64,000 bases of DNA, from assembly GCA_963971405.1 (NCBI GenBank), contig OZ020487.1:27575371-27639370 (forward strand). The letters run 5' to 3'. The notes below the pieces were generated by a model, which was not told the origin of the DNA, did no database searches, and was given only the letters and a program-made list of their open reading frames with translations. The position numbers and the translations under genes were made by a program. This stretch comes from Psococerastis gibbosa. Lineage: Eukaryota; Arthropoda; Insecta; Psocodea; Psocidae. Shown here piece after piece: positions 1 to 10,965 of this stretch (position 1 is the first letter of the stretch; each line of letters opens with the position of its first letter).

Positions 1-345
1 AAAGATATTGTAGTCGTTATTAATGCTGACAAAATGCGGGGGGTCGCTTGCCCCTTGATAGTTTGCTTCTGGGGGTAAAAAAATAAAAATTACTAAATTT
101 TAATGAAAAATGACTAAAAAATATTTTTTCTGCGAAACCTTTCTATCGATGATTTCTACCTTCTGGCATGTTTTAGGTGTTAAATTGAGTAACGAAACCG
201 GACAGGTTGCTTTCCCAAAAATCTATTTGGTTTTGAACAAAAAATTATTTTTTGAAAAAATTATAGAAAATTCGCGCTCAAATTGCGTGCCCTGTCATTA
301 TTGCTTAGTGGTAATTAATGTGTTGACTGATCTATCTAGAATTTA
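1..345. repeat. Interspersed repeat family A, copy 1 (cut by window edge)
   Basis: This stretch reads almost the same as the reverse complement of about 19240-19560. Both share a G-run next to GTCGCTTGCCCC, an A-rich tract, and the segment beginning AACCTTTC with ATCGATGATTT. Differences are scattered substitutions and small indels, so the copies look fairly young. The copy starts at or before base 1. Further relatives lie at 28135-28520 and 6990-7370. No protein is encoded. The superfamily is unknown to me; a LINE 3'-untranslated region or a non-autonomous derivative is possible. Confidence 0.75.
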
Positions 346-1157
346 TTTCACTTACAGTAACCATGGGTACGGGCCTGTATCCAGCCGGTTCCAAGTAGCT
401 TTAAATTGGGAATCAAAAGTAAAATGGTTGATACTCAGCCATTGAAGAGTTCGGCAAAAAAATTGTAAGAAGTAAAGAAAACAAAAAGGTCAAAACGTCC
501 CCTCATTTCATTTCCCATTTCGGTTGAAACTTTTCCCGTCCGCTTTATAATCCACTTTTCAGAATCCAATAAAAGGATAAAGCAAGTTTGAGGGAATGTC
601 CTTGTTTTTATTAAACATCTCCTGTTCAAAGTCGTGGCTGCAAGAACAAAAGTGTCTTTCAAAGATGAAAGTTAAGAAATCAGAGTTGTGTAAAGAGGCT
701 TTTGTAAGGGTACCCCATTTCTTCCATTTCATGGATTTCTGAGTTTTAAAAAAGCTCGTGGGAAACAGCCAATCTCGTCTAAGACTCAAGATTTAATCCA
801 TCATCATCTGCCAAAATATGCACATAACAGAAATAGAAATGGGCTGCCATAGGCTGTAGCATTAACTCACATATTCGACTATTCAACTTATATAGAACAT
901 ACTAGATCTCATCATTAAAATAATAATAATAATAATATAGTATAATTATTTTACTAGGCCTATACTGTTTATAAAATGCGCTTCATAATGTAGCACATTA
1001 AAAAAAAATTGAACACTGAGTTTTGATCAACTGGGGAAAAAAATGTTCTCTAAATTGAATTTCAATTCGAAGTTGTATAACAAACCAAAATCACGTAAAT
1101 AATACGGTAATTCGGCCAAATTTTCAAAATTCTCAGTGTCAAATAACCTATTTCACA
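346..1157. other. AT-rich upstream region of ebony
   Basis: No coding sequence is convincing here; short open frames on both strands show no family resemblance. Near the gene there is an AAT-rich simple tract at about 918-938 and a TATA-like word (TTATATA) at about 889-895. A short inverted repeat has arms at 1009-1025 and 1125-1142. I cannot name a promoter with confidence: neither an initiator nor a spacing argument fixes a transcription start. Confidence 0.4.
1009..1142. repeat. Short inverted repeat just upstream of the ebony start codon
   Basis: The left arm TTGAACACTGAGTTTTG (1009-1025) is nearly the reverse complement of the right arm at 1125-1142, which differs by small indels. The arms enclose about 100 bp of AT-rich sequence. 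The right arm ends 15 bp before the ATG, so it would lie in the 5' untranslated region or the core promoter. It could be a tiny MITE remnant or a chance hairpin; no target duplication was found. Confidence 0.45.
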
Positions 1158-3827
1158 ATGGCTGACAATAGTGACCTCTCTATTTTGAATGGGGAATGTA
1201 CTAACATATTCAATGATCATGAGAGCCTTACAATTCACCAGGTATTTGAAGAAAGTTTAAAGTTGACTAAAAAGCGAAAAAGTAAAAGTGACGTGATTCA
1301 AGGCGTTGAACTAGTAATTGATGAGCCCGTTATATACTTCAAGAATACAGCAACACCCGTTGCACAAATCAATGAAGAGGCTAATTTGCTAGCAAGAGCC
1401 ATCTATCATAGTTTCAAGCCAATCACTAACGTTGACGGGGACATTGTCGTAGCAGTCCATATGGCACCAAGCTGTAGATTAATAATTGCACTTCTAGCCA
1501 TTTTAAAGCTAAATGCCGCTTATGTTCCACTTGATAGCAACTGGCCCGACCATCGGATTCAATACATACTAAAGGAAACTCAAGTTACCCTGGTAATTAC
1601 TGACGATTTCAACGAAAAACGATTTAAGGGAAGTCCTGCCGCAACCTTTACGGAGTTGTATGAAGACACGTTAAATATGTCCAGCTCAAATCTAACGGAT
1701 GACGAATGCTGGACTACAAGAACACCTGCAGTGAAAAGGCCAATTGCTGTCATCTATACTTCTGGAAGTACAGGGGTCCCCAGAGGTGCCAGATTATCAA
1801 GTGAGAGTATACTGAACCGGCTAAGATGGCAATGGAAATATTATCCGTACTCAGCATCAGAGCGAGTTGGATTGTTCAAAACAGCCTATACCTTTGTTGA
1901 CTCGCTATCTGAGTTGTGGGGTCCTTTGCTGAAAGGCAGGTCGGTGGTTGTAGTAAGCAAAAGCGAAGTTATTGACCCGGATAAGTTAATAGGTATTTGT
2001 GAAAAGTTTAAAATTGAGAGAATAATTTTGACCCCATCTCTCTTACACATGATGATACCATCACTGAAAGAAATCAGCCAAAGAAAGAAAGAGGATACTC
2101 TTGTGAAGAAAAATATTCTTTCACATCTGAAGTTGTGCGTATTATCTGCCGAAGTTCTACCGATTGATCTAGCTAGATCCTTTTATGAATGCTTTCCAGA
2201 AGTCAAAACAACCCTACTGAACTTTTATGGAAGCACTGAAGTAACAGGAGACGTTTTATTTTACCCGGTTCCCAGACTTGATGTCTTGTCAAGACTGGAT
2301 GTAATTCCTCTTGGAACACCAATTGACAATACTACCATTTATATTCTAGATGATCGGTTGCTACCAGTGAAACAAGGAGAAATAGGTGAGATATTTGCTT
2401 CTGGCTTCAACATTGCGTTGGGTTATGTACGAAATGCGAGTGATAAGTTTCTTAACAATCCGTTTGCCAAAGATGAGCATCACAAGAAACTTTTCCGCTT
2501 AGGAGACTTGGGCCGCATGACCAACGGTGTGATATATTTTGAAGGTCGTGGCGACAGCCAGATTAAAGTAAGAGGTCATCGAGTGAATTTCACAGAAGTT
2601 GAAACAGCGATTTCCACAATTTTATGCATCGATAGATTTAGTGTACTATGTTACAATAGTGGAAAATTAGATCAAGCTTTGTTGGCTTTTGTGGTAGTGA
2701 AAAACCCAGGCACAGAAGCTCAATTTATTGAAAATGTGCTGTCTACATTACTACCAGAATATATGATGCCAAAAATTATTGTAGTCAACGAGATACCACT
2801 ACTTTCTAGCAAGAAGGTGGATCGCTTAAAGCTTTTCAGTTTCTACGAGGAGCAGTATAAGAAAACATCTATGGATGCCGCAGATTTTGATTTAACCGGA
2901 ATTGCTCCCTGCTTCCACGCCAAAGCTAATGTTTTATTTCAGGTAGTAGTTGAAACTCTAGGGCCCCTACTTAAAGGAAGAATTAATGCTGCTTCAAATT
3001 ACTTCCAACTTGGTGGAAATTCACTAAATACTGTTACAATTGTAACAAAATTATCCGACAACGGTTACCATATAAGTGTTGGAGATTTCGTCTCTGCGAA
3101 CACGTTACTAGGTGTGATTCATTTAATGCAAAAACAACGGGTCACCAGTGAAAGCAATTTAAGTGAACTGAGCTTCACACTCAGGGACAAATATAGACTT
3201 GAATTGATAAAGCCAAGCGACAAGAATGATATTTTCAGAATAATCACTGAGTCATACTCAAATAAAGGAGTATTAGAAAATGCATGTGTCTTGAAAATCC
3301 GCAAGGAACATTATGAAGAGATACTTGAAGCGCTCTGGCAATCACTATTAGAAGAAAATATTTCTTTTGTCATAAAGAACAAAGAAGAAGAAATACAGGC
3401 TGTTTCACTGAATAGAGATGGTGCTTGTGATGCTGGATTTGAGAATATAAGCTCAAAAAATAATTGGATGCGCATAATAGAATTCTTTGGGCAATTGGAG
3501 AAGGAAGTCTCAAACGGACAACTGCTGAAGAAGAAGGTCTTCACCAATGTAGCAGCAGCATCAGCTTTGAGTGTAAGCCCGCAAGATAATGTGACGCTAT
3601 TCCTCATCATTGAACATGAAAATATTAAATTAGCCAAAGAACGTGGTTTTGCCGGAGTTTACACCACCAATGTGAATGACCTGACACTGCAGTTAGGCCA
3701 AGATGTATTTAAATATCAAGTCCTAGTGGAATATCAGTTATTTAAGTACGTAACTCCTGACGGATTACATCTTTTTCCAAATATCAATAAAAACGCGAAA
3801 GCTCAGTTGATTTGGTTGGATGTATGA
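1158..3827 (+). CDS. ebony: Ebony: beta-alanyl-biogenic-amine synthase, intron-less
   Basis: Ebony activates beta-alanine with ATP, loads it on a carrier domain and condenses it with dopamine, histamine or other amines, for cuticle tanning and neurotransmitter inactivation. The protein has 889 residues, close to the 879 of Drosophila Ebony, and aligns end to end with it. The adenylation domain (about 30-560) shows the ATP loop YTSGSTGVPRG (200-210), TFVDS (245-249), YGSTEVTGD (357-365), RLGD (447-450), GRGDSQIKVRGHR (463-475) and the A10 lysine K553 in KVDR. Val247 sits where alpha-amino-acid enzymes carry the amino-binding Asp, and Asp365 is retained, as expected for a beta-amino acid. The thiolation domain has LGGNSL with the phosphopantetheine Ser622. 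The amine-selecting GNAT-like domain covers about 660-889. The ATG has A at -3 and G at +4. There is no intron, frameshift or stop in 2.67 kb, unlike the multi-exon Drosophila gene. This could be a conserved retrogene or an intron-free native locus. Confidence 0.95.
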   Translation: MADNSDLSILNGECTNIFNDHESLTIHQVFEESLKLTKKRKSKSDVIQGVELVIDEPVIYFKNTATPVAQINEEANLLARAIYHSFKPITNVDGDIVVAVHMAPSCRLIIALLAILKLNAAYVPLDSNWPDHRIQYILKETQVTLVITDDFNEKRFKGSPAATFTELYEDTLNMSSSNLTDDECWTTRTPAVKRPIAVIYTSGSTGVPRGARLSSESILNRLRWQWKYYPYSASERVGLFKTAYTFVDSLSELWGPLLKGRSVVVVSKSEVIDPDKLIGICEKFKIERIILTPSLLHMMIPSLKEISQRKKEDTLVKKNILSHLKLCVLSAEVLPIDLARSFYECFPEVKTTLLNFYGSTEVTGDVLFYPVPRLDVLSRLDVIPLGTPIDNTTIYILDDRLLPVKQGEIGEIFASGFNIALGYVRNASDKFLNNPFAKDEHHKKLFRLGDLGRMTNGVIYFEGRGDSQIKVRGHRVNFTEVETAISTILCIDRFSVLCYNSGKLDQALLAFVVVKNPGTEAQFIENVLSTLLPEYMMPKIIVVNEIPLLSSKKVDRLKLFSFYEEQYKKTSMDAADFDLTGIAPCFHAKANVLFQVVVETLGPLLKGRINAASNYFQLGGNSLNTVTIVTKLSDNGYHISVGDFVSANTLLGVIHLMQKQRVTSESNLSELSFTLRDKYRLELIKPSDKNDIFRIITESYSNKGVLENACVLKIRKEHYEEILEALWQSLLEENISFVIKNKEEEIQAVSLNRDGACDAGFENISSKNNWMRIIEFFGQLEKEVSNGQLLKKKVFTNVAAASALSVSPQDNVTLFLIIEHENIKLAKERGFAGVYTTNVNDLTLQLGQDVFKYQVLVEYQLFKYVTPDGLHLFPNINKNAKAQLIWLDV

Positions 3828-3883
3828 AGAACTTGTATGAAGAACTTGTATGAAGAACTTGTATGAAGAACTGTATGAAGAAG
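3822..3883 (+). repeat. 13-bp tandem repeat spanning the ebony stop codon
   Basis: The unit GTATGAAGAACTT is repeated about 4.7 times: three perfect units from 3822, then a 12-bp unit and a partial one ending near 3883. The TGA stop (3825-3827) lies inside the first unit. Because 13 is not a multiple of three, each unit shifts the frame. Changes in copy number would leave the present stop untouched as long as the first unit is kept. Confidence 0.9.
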
Positions 3884-4330
3884 AAAATTCACGGTAGAAT
3901 CATATATTAATACACATTATTCATGTTAAAATCATGTATAATTTTATTCTTAGGTCTAAAAGTCACCACGGACAATAATCTCAGTCTACTGCTACTGCCT
4001 ACATATGAGTTTCGACGATGCATTCCACAATATTGGTTGGCCCTCACAAAAAAAAAAAAAAAATAGTAGGTCTGTTGTATATCAATTTATTACGTTAATT
4101 TAATCAATACTAAATAAATTTAATATATTTTGACCCACCACTACACCCCCCGCCCACAATTGACTGGATCCGTCAGAAGATCTCAATGGTAGTTGGTACT
4201 AAGCAATCTTGGCACAGGTGCAATATAAAAATACCATTTATGTTATTAAATGCGAATTTAAATACATTTTCCCATGTACATATAGTTTTTTCAGAAATTT
4301 TTTTCTAAATAAATTACAAAACTTAAAAGT
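3884..4330 (+). other. Probable ebony 3' flank or 3' UTR with A16 tract
   Basis: This is AT-rich non-coding sequence. A run of 16 A lies at 4048-4063, and an AATAAA hexamer at 4113-4118 is the first canonical polyadenylation signal after the stop codon. The A-run has no AATAAA in the 30 bp before it. Reading it as a fossil poly(A) tail is therefore possible but unproven. I found no clear short direct repeat linking the sequence after the A-run to the region upstream of the gene. Confidence 0.4.
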
Positions 4331-6980
4331 AACTTCTTGAAGAATGTTCCTTTCTGAATGCAGGTCAGAGACACATGATTGGGTTACATTTTATCCCCAA
4401 CTTCTTACTGTTAGCAAAAAGTTGCTAAGTGAGCTATGGTTTTATACTAAGTTATGTAGTCCGATCGGATCAGAGAAAACATGTCAAAACCAATCAATTC
4501 TAAGAAATGTTAGAAATTGGCTTTTAGCCGAGGTAGTAGCGACGGAACATCAATTAAAAACACCAAAAACTGCATCCACAGCCTTGGTGTCCTAACAAAT
4601 TCCAGTAAATTGTCGAAAAAACGCTAGATAGTCGCACGTATTTAATTAACATGAAAACTGTCCTTTTCGCGGGACTGACACTGTCCTGGGCATCTGCCTC
4701 TTCCACCAGGTTGACTGCTCAAGCAAATCGTCATTTGTCAACCTTGCTCTTCCATCTTTATAATAATAATAGCTTCCCTTCCCTGCAAAGTACGCACAAA
4801 AAATGGAAGTAAAATTGCTGTTGACATAAATCTGGCAAGCTATCGCTGAGTCGTTTGCCAAACAGGGGTGCTGACATTCCCACAGCCTCTCATGCTTTCG
4901 GATCAATAAAAAAATGACATTGAAAAAGGCATTGTCAAAATATCAAGCCTTTCAAGAACCTGTCAAAGGTAAGTCAATTTATTTTGGGTCCAAATTTGCC
5001 ACAATTTGTGGCCATGTACTGTAAGACCTAGTTGGTGGTTGCTCCGAGACGCTCCCTGGATGGTGAGAAAGGCATATGATTCCAGGATCCCTTGAGTCAC
5101 ATTACAGAGACCAGGTGGTTCTCCGTAGATATTAAAGGAAAATGTTTATTTAAGGCCAACGTTTCGTTAGGAACAATAGGCACTGTGTCACAGGGTACGG
5201 TTGTAAATCAACCGCTGATTTGTCATACAGTAAATAGGTATATTACTGTACACTTTGGTAAAAGCTATACCGTAAATAAATGTTCCTACTATATTGAATG
5301 GGTCATTTCTCATTTCACGCAAAAAAATACCACAAAATGACAGGGAAGCCCCAAGTACCGGTACCGGTACCATACGAAAATAATTCATTTATTAAAAATG
5401 TGTACATACACGACACAATGATAAGAAAAGTTACAGTACAATAGCAAAAACTATTCGATAAAATGAGGTGTATAAAGCTTCATTCATGTGTACCCTCTGC
5501 ATCTAGCCATCTACATAAAAAAGAAAATAGTAACTCAGCTTAGGCGGTAAAATGCGCACATCAAAGAGTTTAATAGCCAATATCCTATCGTATTATCATC
5601 ATCATAAATTTTCATAATCTTGACAATATCACCACACAAATCGAGAGGTATTTAAAAGATAGACGTTACCATCCCCATATATTGGGATCAGTAGGTCGAA
5701 GTGTTTCAGGTGAATCAACCGACATGACAGTCTTGTAATGGGAGGTATATACTATAATTTTTGAAAACTTAGACAAAGAGTATCAAAAATAGTCAGATTA
5801 TTAGGCAAAATAAGGTAAAATAGGGGGGGTGAGCAAACTAGCAATTTTAGGACATTACGGGGCAAATGTCTTGAGGGCACGCCACACAACAGGGGGGGGG
5901 GGGGTGGGGGCTTTAGCAGCAACAGGCAGACAACCTATTGTTGGACAGCCATAGCCCACAGGTGTTTTATACAGGTGTTTGACATTAAATTTTACTACGG
6001 TTTCATAACTCTGCACCGATGGGGTTTCCATTAATGTAGGTAGGCTAAGTTCAAATAAAATTAGATTGGATATAGAATTTGAATTTAGGCGAATTTCAAT
6101 ATAAGAAATTCTGGTGGTTGTATCAAAGTTCTATAAGCACAATACTTATAGCGAAATAGTGAAATTTACGTAAGATACAAAGGAATGATGTAACATGTGC
6201 GTATTTTCGCAGTGTGTAACTACATATATCTTACAAATAATTTTCATCATAATGCACTGTATTGTATCGGTACACACAGTATTGTATGTACAATAGTTGA
6301 TGAAATGTTTCCTTTGGTAAACATGTATCTTATTGCCGAAACCAGAGATATCACAATTGGCAAATCAGGCTATTAGGAATTTCCATTTATTGCTTTCTAA
6401 TTAATTTAATACGCGACCTAACATACTGCTCAGCGAACAACTATTAGTATAAAGTATTAACCATAGGAAGCGTGGGTGCCTGTATGATAACTTACATTAT
6501 ATTATGATTGCCTCTTTACAGGCGAATGTATATGCTATCAAATGAATATTACATATCTAGGAGCTGTCTAAGCACATAAGTGCATAGCAATAATACACAA
6601 TTATGCACTACAGTACAGTAGACAGGTATTTTCGATTATTGCTGTTGTTGAAACAGACGGAAAAGCCACCCGCACATGATTTATGGTTGGCTACATTCAA
6701 CGAAAGGCAAAAAGCACCAAATGGAGGGAAAGTCTGGCCATTATTTATCAGTAATCCCATTAATCCGGATTAAGGAGAGTGCACATTACATTATTTTCGA
6801 AAGCTCTAATAATGTAGATTATAACGGGTTCATGGAAATGATTTATTTTTACAGTGAGTAATTCACATTGTACTCATGTCGCCATTAAAGTAAAAAGATT
6901 GAAGTAAACCTTGCCTGGTGCCGGCAATATTATGCATCGAAAGTTAAGCTATTTACGAAAAGAACTCCAAGCTGTCTATA
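4331..6980. other. Gene-less AT-rich spacer
   Basis: I recognise no gene. Small details include a KpnI/AgeI-type micro-repeat (three GGTACC-like steps at about 5355-5372) and a G13 run at 5892-5904 followed by TGGGGG. The rest is unique-looking AT-rich sequence, and its short open frames have no recognisable domain. Confidence 0.5.
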
Positions 6981-6989
6981 TAGACACAG

Positions 6990-7370
6990 TGTGTGGGATA
7001 TGAGATACTACAGACTTTATTACTTTTCTATGTATACTTCCCAAAGGACGTCGAAAAATTTTGATTTGAAGATTTCAGGACAATTACATGTTCCGAGGTA
7101 CCAGAAACCAAAAAAGTGGTTTTTACGAAACGTCTGCTTCTCTTGCATCGACTTGTGGACTAACTTAACTACTCGATGGATTGCAAGGAAATTCGATATG
7201 TATGTTTATAAAAATCCTGTCCCGAAATGTTTTTCTATTTTGGGTTAACTTAATTTTTTCTTCATATTTTACTAATAAAAGATGGCCAAAAGAGACGAAA
7301 AAACGTCTAAAAATATTTTTTCTAAGAAACCTCTCCAATGATTTTTAATTTTATTTATTTACATACATGC
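6990..7370. repeat. Interspersed repeat family A, diverged copy
   Basis: On the minus strand this matches 19612-19855. Shared words include CGAGTAGTT, TTTCGTAAAAACCACTTTTT and a following acctc-aaac segment. The part at 7260-7370 resembles copy 1 (AATATTTTTTCT, AACCT, ATGATTT). The copy is much more diverged than those at 1 and 19080. The short plus-strand open frame across it is an accident of the repeat. Confidence 0.55.
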
Positions 7371-10300
7371 TGTAGTCGTTATCAATATAAACAAACCATA
7401 CTAGGTTGATTTCATCTATCCTATGGTCTACGACTACCAGTCGGTGATTTCATGCAGCAGAATTATTTATTTCAAGTTAGTGACGTAATTGTGCGACAGC
7501 TTATTGCGGATATAGCCAGATAAATTAGGCATTAAGATCCAGAATAGACTACTAATAAGGATACCTGGAAGGGCGGATAACAAAGTCCATCTAGGTAGCA
7601 CAGGATGCGTCAGGCGGACGTTATAAACACGGCACTGACAGCGAAATGGGCACAAAGCACTCACTGCAGCATACAAAGATGCTGATTTTATAGTCAATCT
7701 TAACTTCCCAATAGTCCCAAGCTTGATTGCTGCGTGAGCGCTGCTTTTGAACTTCATTTCTCGTGACTATCACAACAAAGTTCACTTGTCAAAACAAAAT
7801 GCTTGTGTCATGTTAAAAATGAATGGTGAAATGTAGGGGTCTACTCTAATGAATAAACTAATAAACAAGTTTAAGCTTGTTTACAATTTTTTAAGGTACA
7901 TGAAAATGTCTTTTATATCACCACTAGCGGACCCGGAAAATTTGTTTATTTGGTTTACATTTTACCAATTTTAATTGACATTGTCTCAAACTCAATACAC
8001 AGATGCCGCAATGTTGTTATGAACAATTTGAGTAAGCCAAATAGTATAGAACCCTACTTCTACAATATTTCATGAAAAATTGGTAAATTATTATAGAACC
8101 GAAATATCAGGGTATAAAATTATGAATACGGCCCAAGCTATGGATTCGAAGGCGCCAGCGACAGTGCAGCGGCGGCATAGTCAATTGCTCCATGACTCAA
8201 TCAGATCTTTCCGGTCTGCAGCAATTGCCAAACCAGCGTAATGATCCTCTCTATCATACTGCATTACTGCATAGATGCAGATCTCCGTCAGCAACAAAAT
8301 TACAGATTTCCAGCCATCAGCTAACAAACCGGTAATTACTAAGAAAATTCCGGCAACTCTTTGTACCATCCTTGGTAAATCAAATTGACCACCGTAACTT
8401 GCAGCCACGATTTACAGCTAGGGTTCACAACATAGCGGTTAGGCAGGATGAACAAGATGGATATCCGCAGCACATGCAAGCTTGGAGGTTCTCGAAGTAA
8501 ACTAAACACAGTCAAAATTAAGCTATTAAAATTGCCAGGACCCAACGTTCTAGATTAGGTTAGGCTGTCAGCCCTGCCTGCTGAATTGTTCACATGTCGT
8601 AATTTTCTTTATTTATTTTGGAACCCAACAAACTCCAGCAAATGGCACAATAAGGGACGTTGGATATTAATATTAACTGTTATTATGATAAGTTTAAGTA
8701 TTTAAGTTATTAAGTAACTGTTATTATGATGATAAATTAATTAAGGACGATCTACATTATCCTACAGTATAACTTCAATTTTCCTCTGCGCGTTTTAATT
8801 GTCAGACGACTTATCTTCAAATTTCAATATAATCCATAAACTACAAATTAAATATTCCATTGTAGCTATCATCTCCATTGCATTATTGCGCTATTTATTT
8901 ATTTTTATTATTTCAACTTGTTCTTCTATCCTTGAGCTTATTGATATGTACCTGCATACTGTGCATTCGCCATGTATGCCACTATGCCAATGTAATGGTG
9001 GCTGGTTGAAACCCCACAGAAAATATTTTAAAACAGCAGTACATACGAGTTCTATACAGGAGAGATGGGACATTCGTTTCCCACGAAATACGATTCCCGT
9101 AGCCAATTTCTCATCCCACACCAACAATCTGTCACAACTGAACAGCAACAAATCTCCACTACAGCTAATTTAGCACCTAATTACAAACATATTGACGTGG
9201 TCACGGTGGGCGACAGAGGATGAGTCAGAGGTAGAAGTGCTGCGTGCTGCAGGTCATTCGGACCCCCATATGTGAGGGGACGCCTCGAATTGGGGTTCCC
9301 CTTTCACACCCTTCCATTACCACTGAGTAGGGGACCAGAGCGCTGCAGGTGTACAAGTAACATGCGAAGCAAAATAACGAAACAATTGGTTGGATTCTTG
9401 CCTCGGGAATGCCAACTATGCAATGTAAAATACTTATGTATTTAAGAGGGTGAACCTACATGGCTGAACTTTTTTTCATCTTGCTGTAAATTCAAGCCTA
9501 TTAATTTAGGCGACGTACTATTCATTTCATCGACCATTTCATCATCACTTCAGAAAATTACAAAAATTTCCTTGGTAAATCCCATAAGGACTTTCGGAGC
9601 AAAACAGGATAAAGTAGCACAGCGTGGATAAAAAAATTGATTTTTCTGGAATTTTGTTGTCCTAATGGTAGCGTGCAAGTAAGTATTTCTCACAATACAG
9701 CTCAGTTAATAGTTCAATCCTCTGCCCCAATATAATATTGGGCTGAGCCTATTGGGCGCGAATAGATCTCCAATAGTAAAGGATAAGACGCCATAAAAAT
9801 CTACTGGGAGTACCGTATTGCATAGGCCGACTAAAACAAGATCAATACAGGGTAAAGAGGTTCAGGAAGGTTAGAGGAATCACTAAAAACCATCAAAATA
9901 CTTTCTTCTTGCCTAAATGGAAATAAAAATCCTGAGAGCAGTGAATACACATAATGTGTGTACGAGCTAATTAATGTCCAAATTGGACGTGCTTCGTGTT
10001 AAATACCTAAATAAACATCCTACCTGCTGGCGAAGGTAAGGTGACACCAGGCAATCCAAGCAAGAAAGAAACCCTTTTCATTAGTCTTAGTGATGTCTCG
10101 AATCTTCCTGAACCTTTCTACAGCAGGTACAATGTATTGATATAAGGTAATAATTTGTATGATGCCCTATCCTTCACCATAAGAGAATTTTTCGCGCCTA
10201 ATAAGCTAAACTCGATCTTAACACAACAGGAAAAATCATAGTAAGATAAACATCGACATAAATCCCATTTGAGAGAGAATGGGCATGGGATAAACTAATT

Positions 10301-10690
10301 CATGGATAAACGCGGGGATAATTGACTGAAGTACTTGTTAGTAGCAAAGGTTAACCAACAAGTGTCACGAATGTCACAGGTTATAGCCTTATACCGAGAC
10401 GAATCATGATCTAATCCATTTTAATCCAAGGCCACTGTGACCATATTCGTATTGTAGGTATATTACAATGCGGAAGAGTGTGCGATTTTTATTTCTTCGA
10501 AGGACATACTTTCGTTGTAGCTTATTAGGAAAATGAAGTAGGAGCCTACACTTAGGGTGGCTCCCGAAGGAAGCCGCTATGTTTGTTTCTATTCCTATAA
10601 ATGACGACTCCCATCGGATTCGACTCTCCGTAGCGTACGATGGTACGAGCGTACGATGCTGAGAATAGCTCCGAGAATGTGTTTGAAAAC
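7371..10690. other. Gene-less stretch
   Basis: No gene was recognised. A 96-codon minus-strand frame at 7467-7757 has no motif I know. A 16-bp word (TAACTGTTATTATGAT) occurs twice, at about 8675 and 8716. A slightly GC-richer patch lies at about 9195-9360. At about 9670-9740 there is a weak tRNA-like string (TGGTAGCG, then GTTCAATCC) that does not fold into a cloverleaf by eye. Confidence 0.4.
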
Positions 10691-10779
10691 TCAGTTACAA
10701 AATGTTTCAATGGATTAACCATGCAATGGGTTGAGACTTGGTTTAAGAAGTCGCAGCATACACATTTTTTCTATCCTCA

Positions 10780-10965
10780 GTCGAAACCAGTCGGGTTTGT
10801 TTCACTCGACCCAAGGCAAACCAAGCCAAGCTCCTTCTAAAGCCCTTGAAAACCAATTGTATGAGCTTGTTTTGAAAAAATCATGGTTAGGTTTGCTACT
10901 TGGTTTGTTTCCAAGCCAAACCCTAAGCCAAACCATGCAGATGGTTTAGCTTGGTTTAGGGATAC
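10780..10965. repeat. Cluster of inverted TTGG/CCAA words (imperfect hairpin)
   Basis: AAGCCAAACC-like words and their complements (GGTTTGGCTT-like) alternate several times. The 3' part, CCCTAAGCCAAACCAT followed by ATGGTTTAGCTTGGTTTAGGG with a 4-bp gap, forms an imperfect hairpin at about 10918-10960. This could be the palindromic end or core of a foldback MITE. No target duplication was identified. Confidence 0.45.

Noticed and set aside
9655-9745. tRNA-like box A and GTTCAATCC box B words
   Set aside because: No acceptor stem or anticodon arm pairs by eye; at most a decayed SINE.
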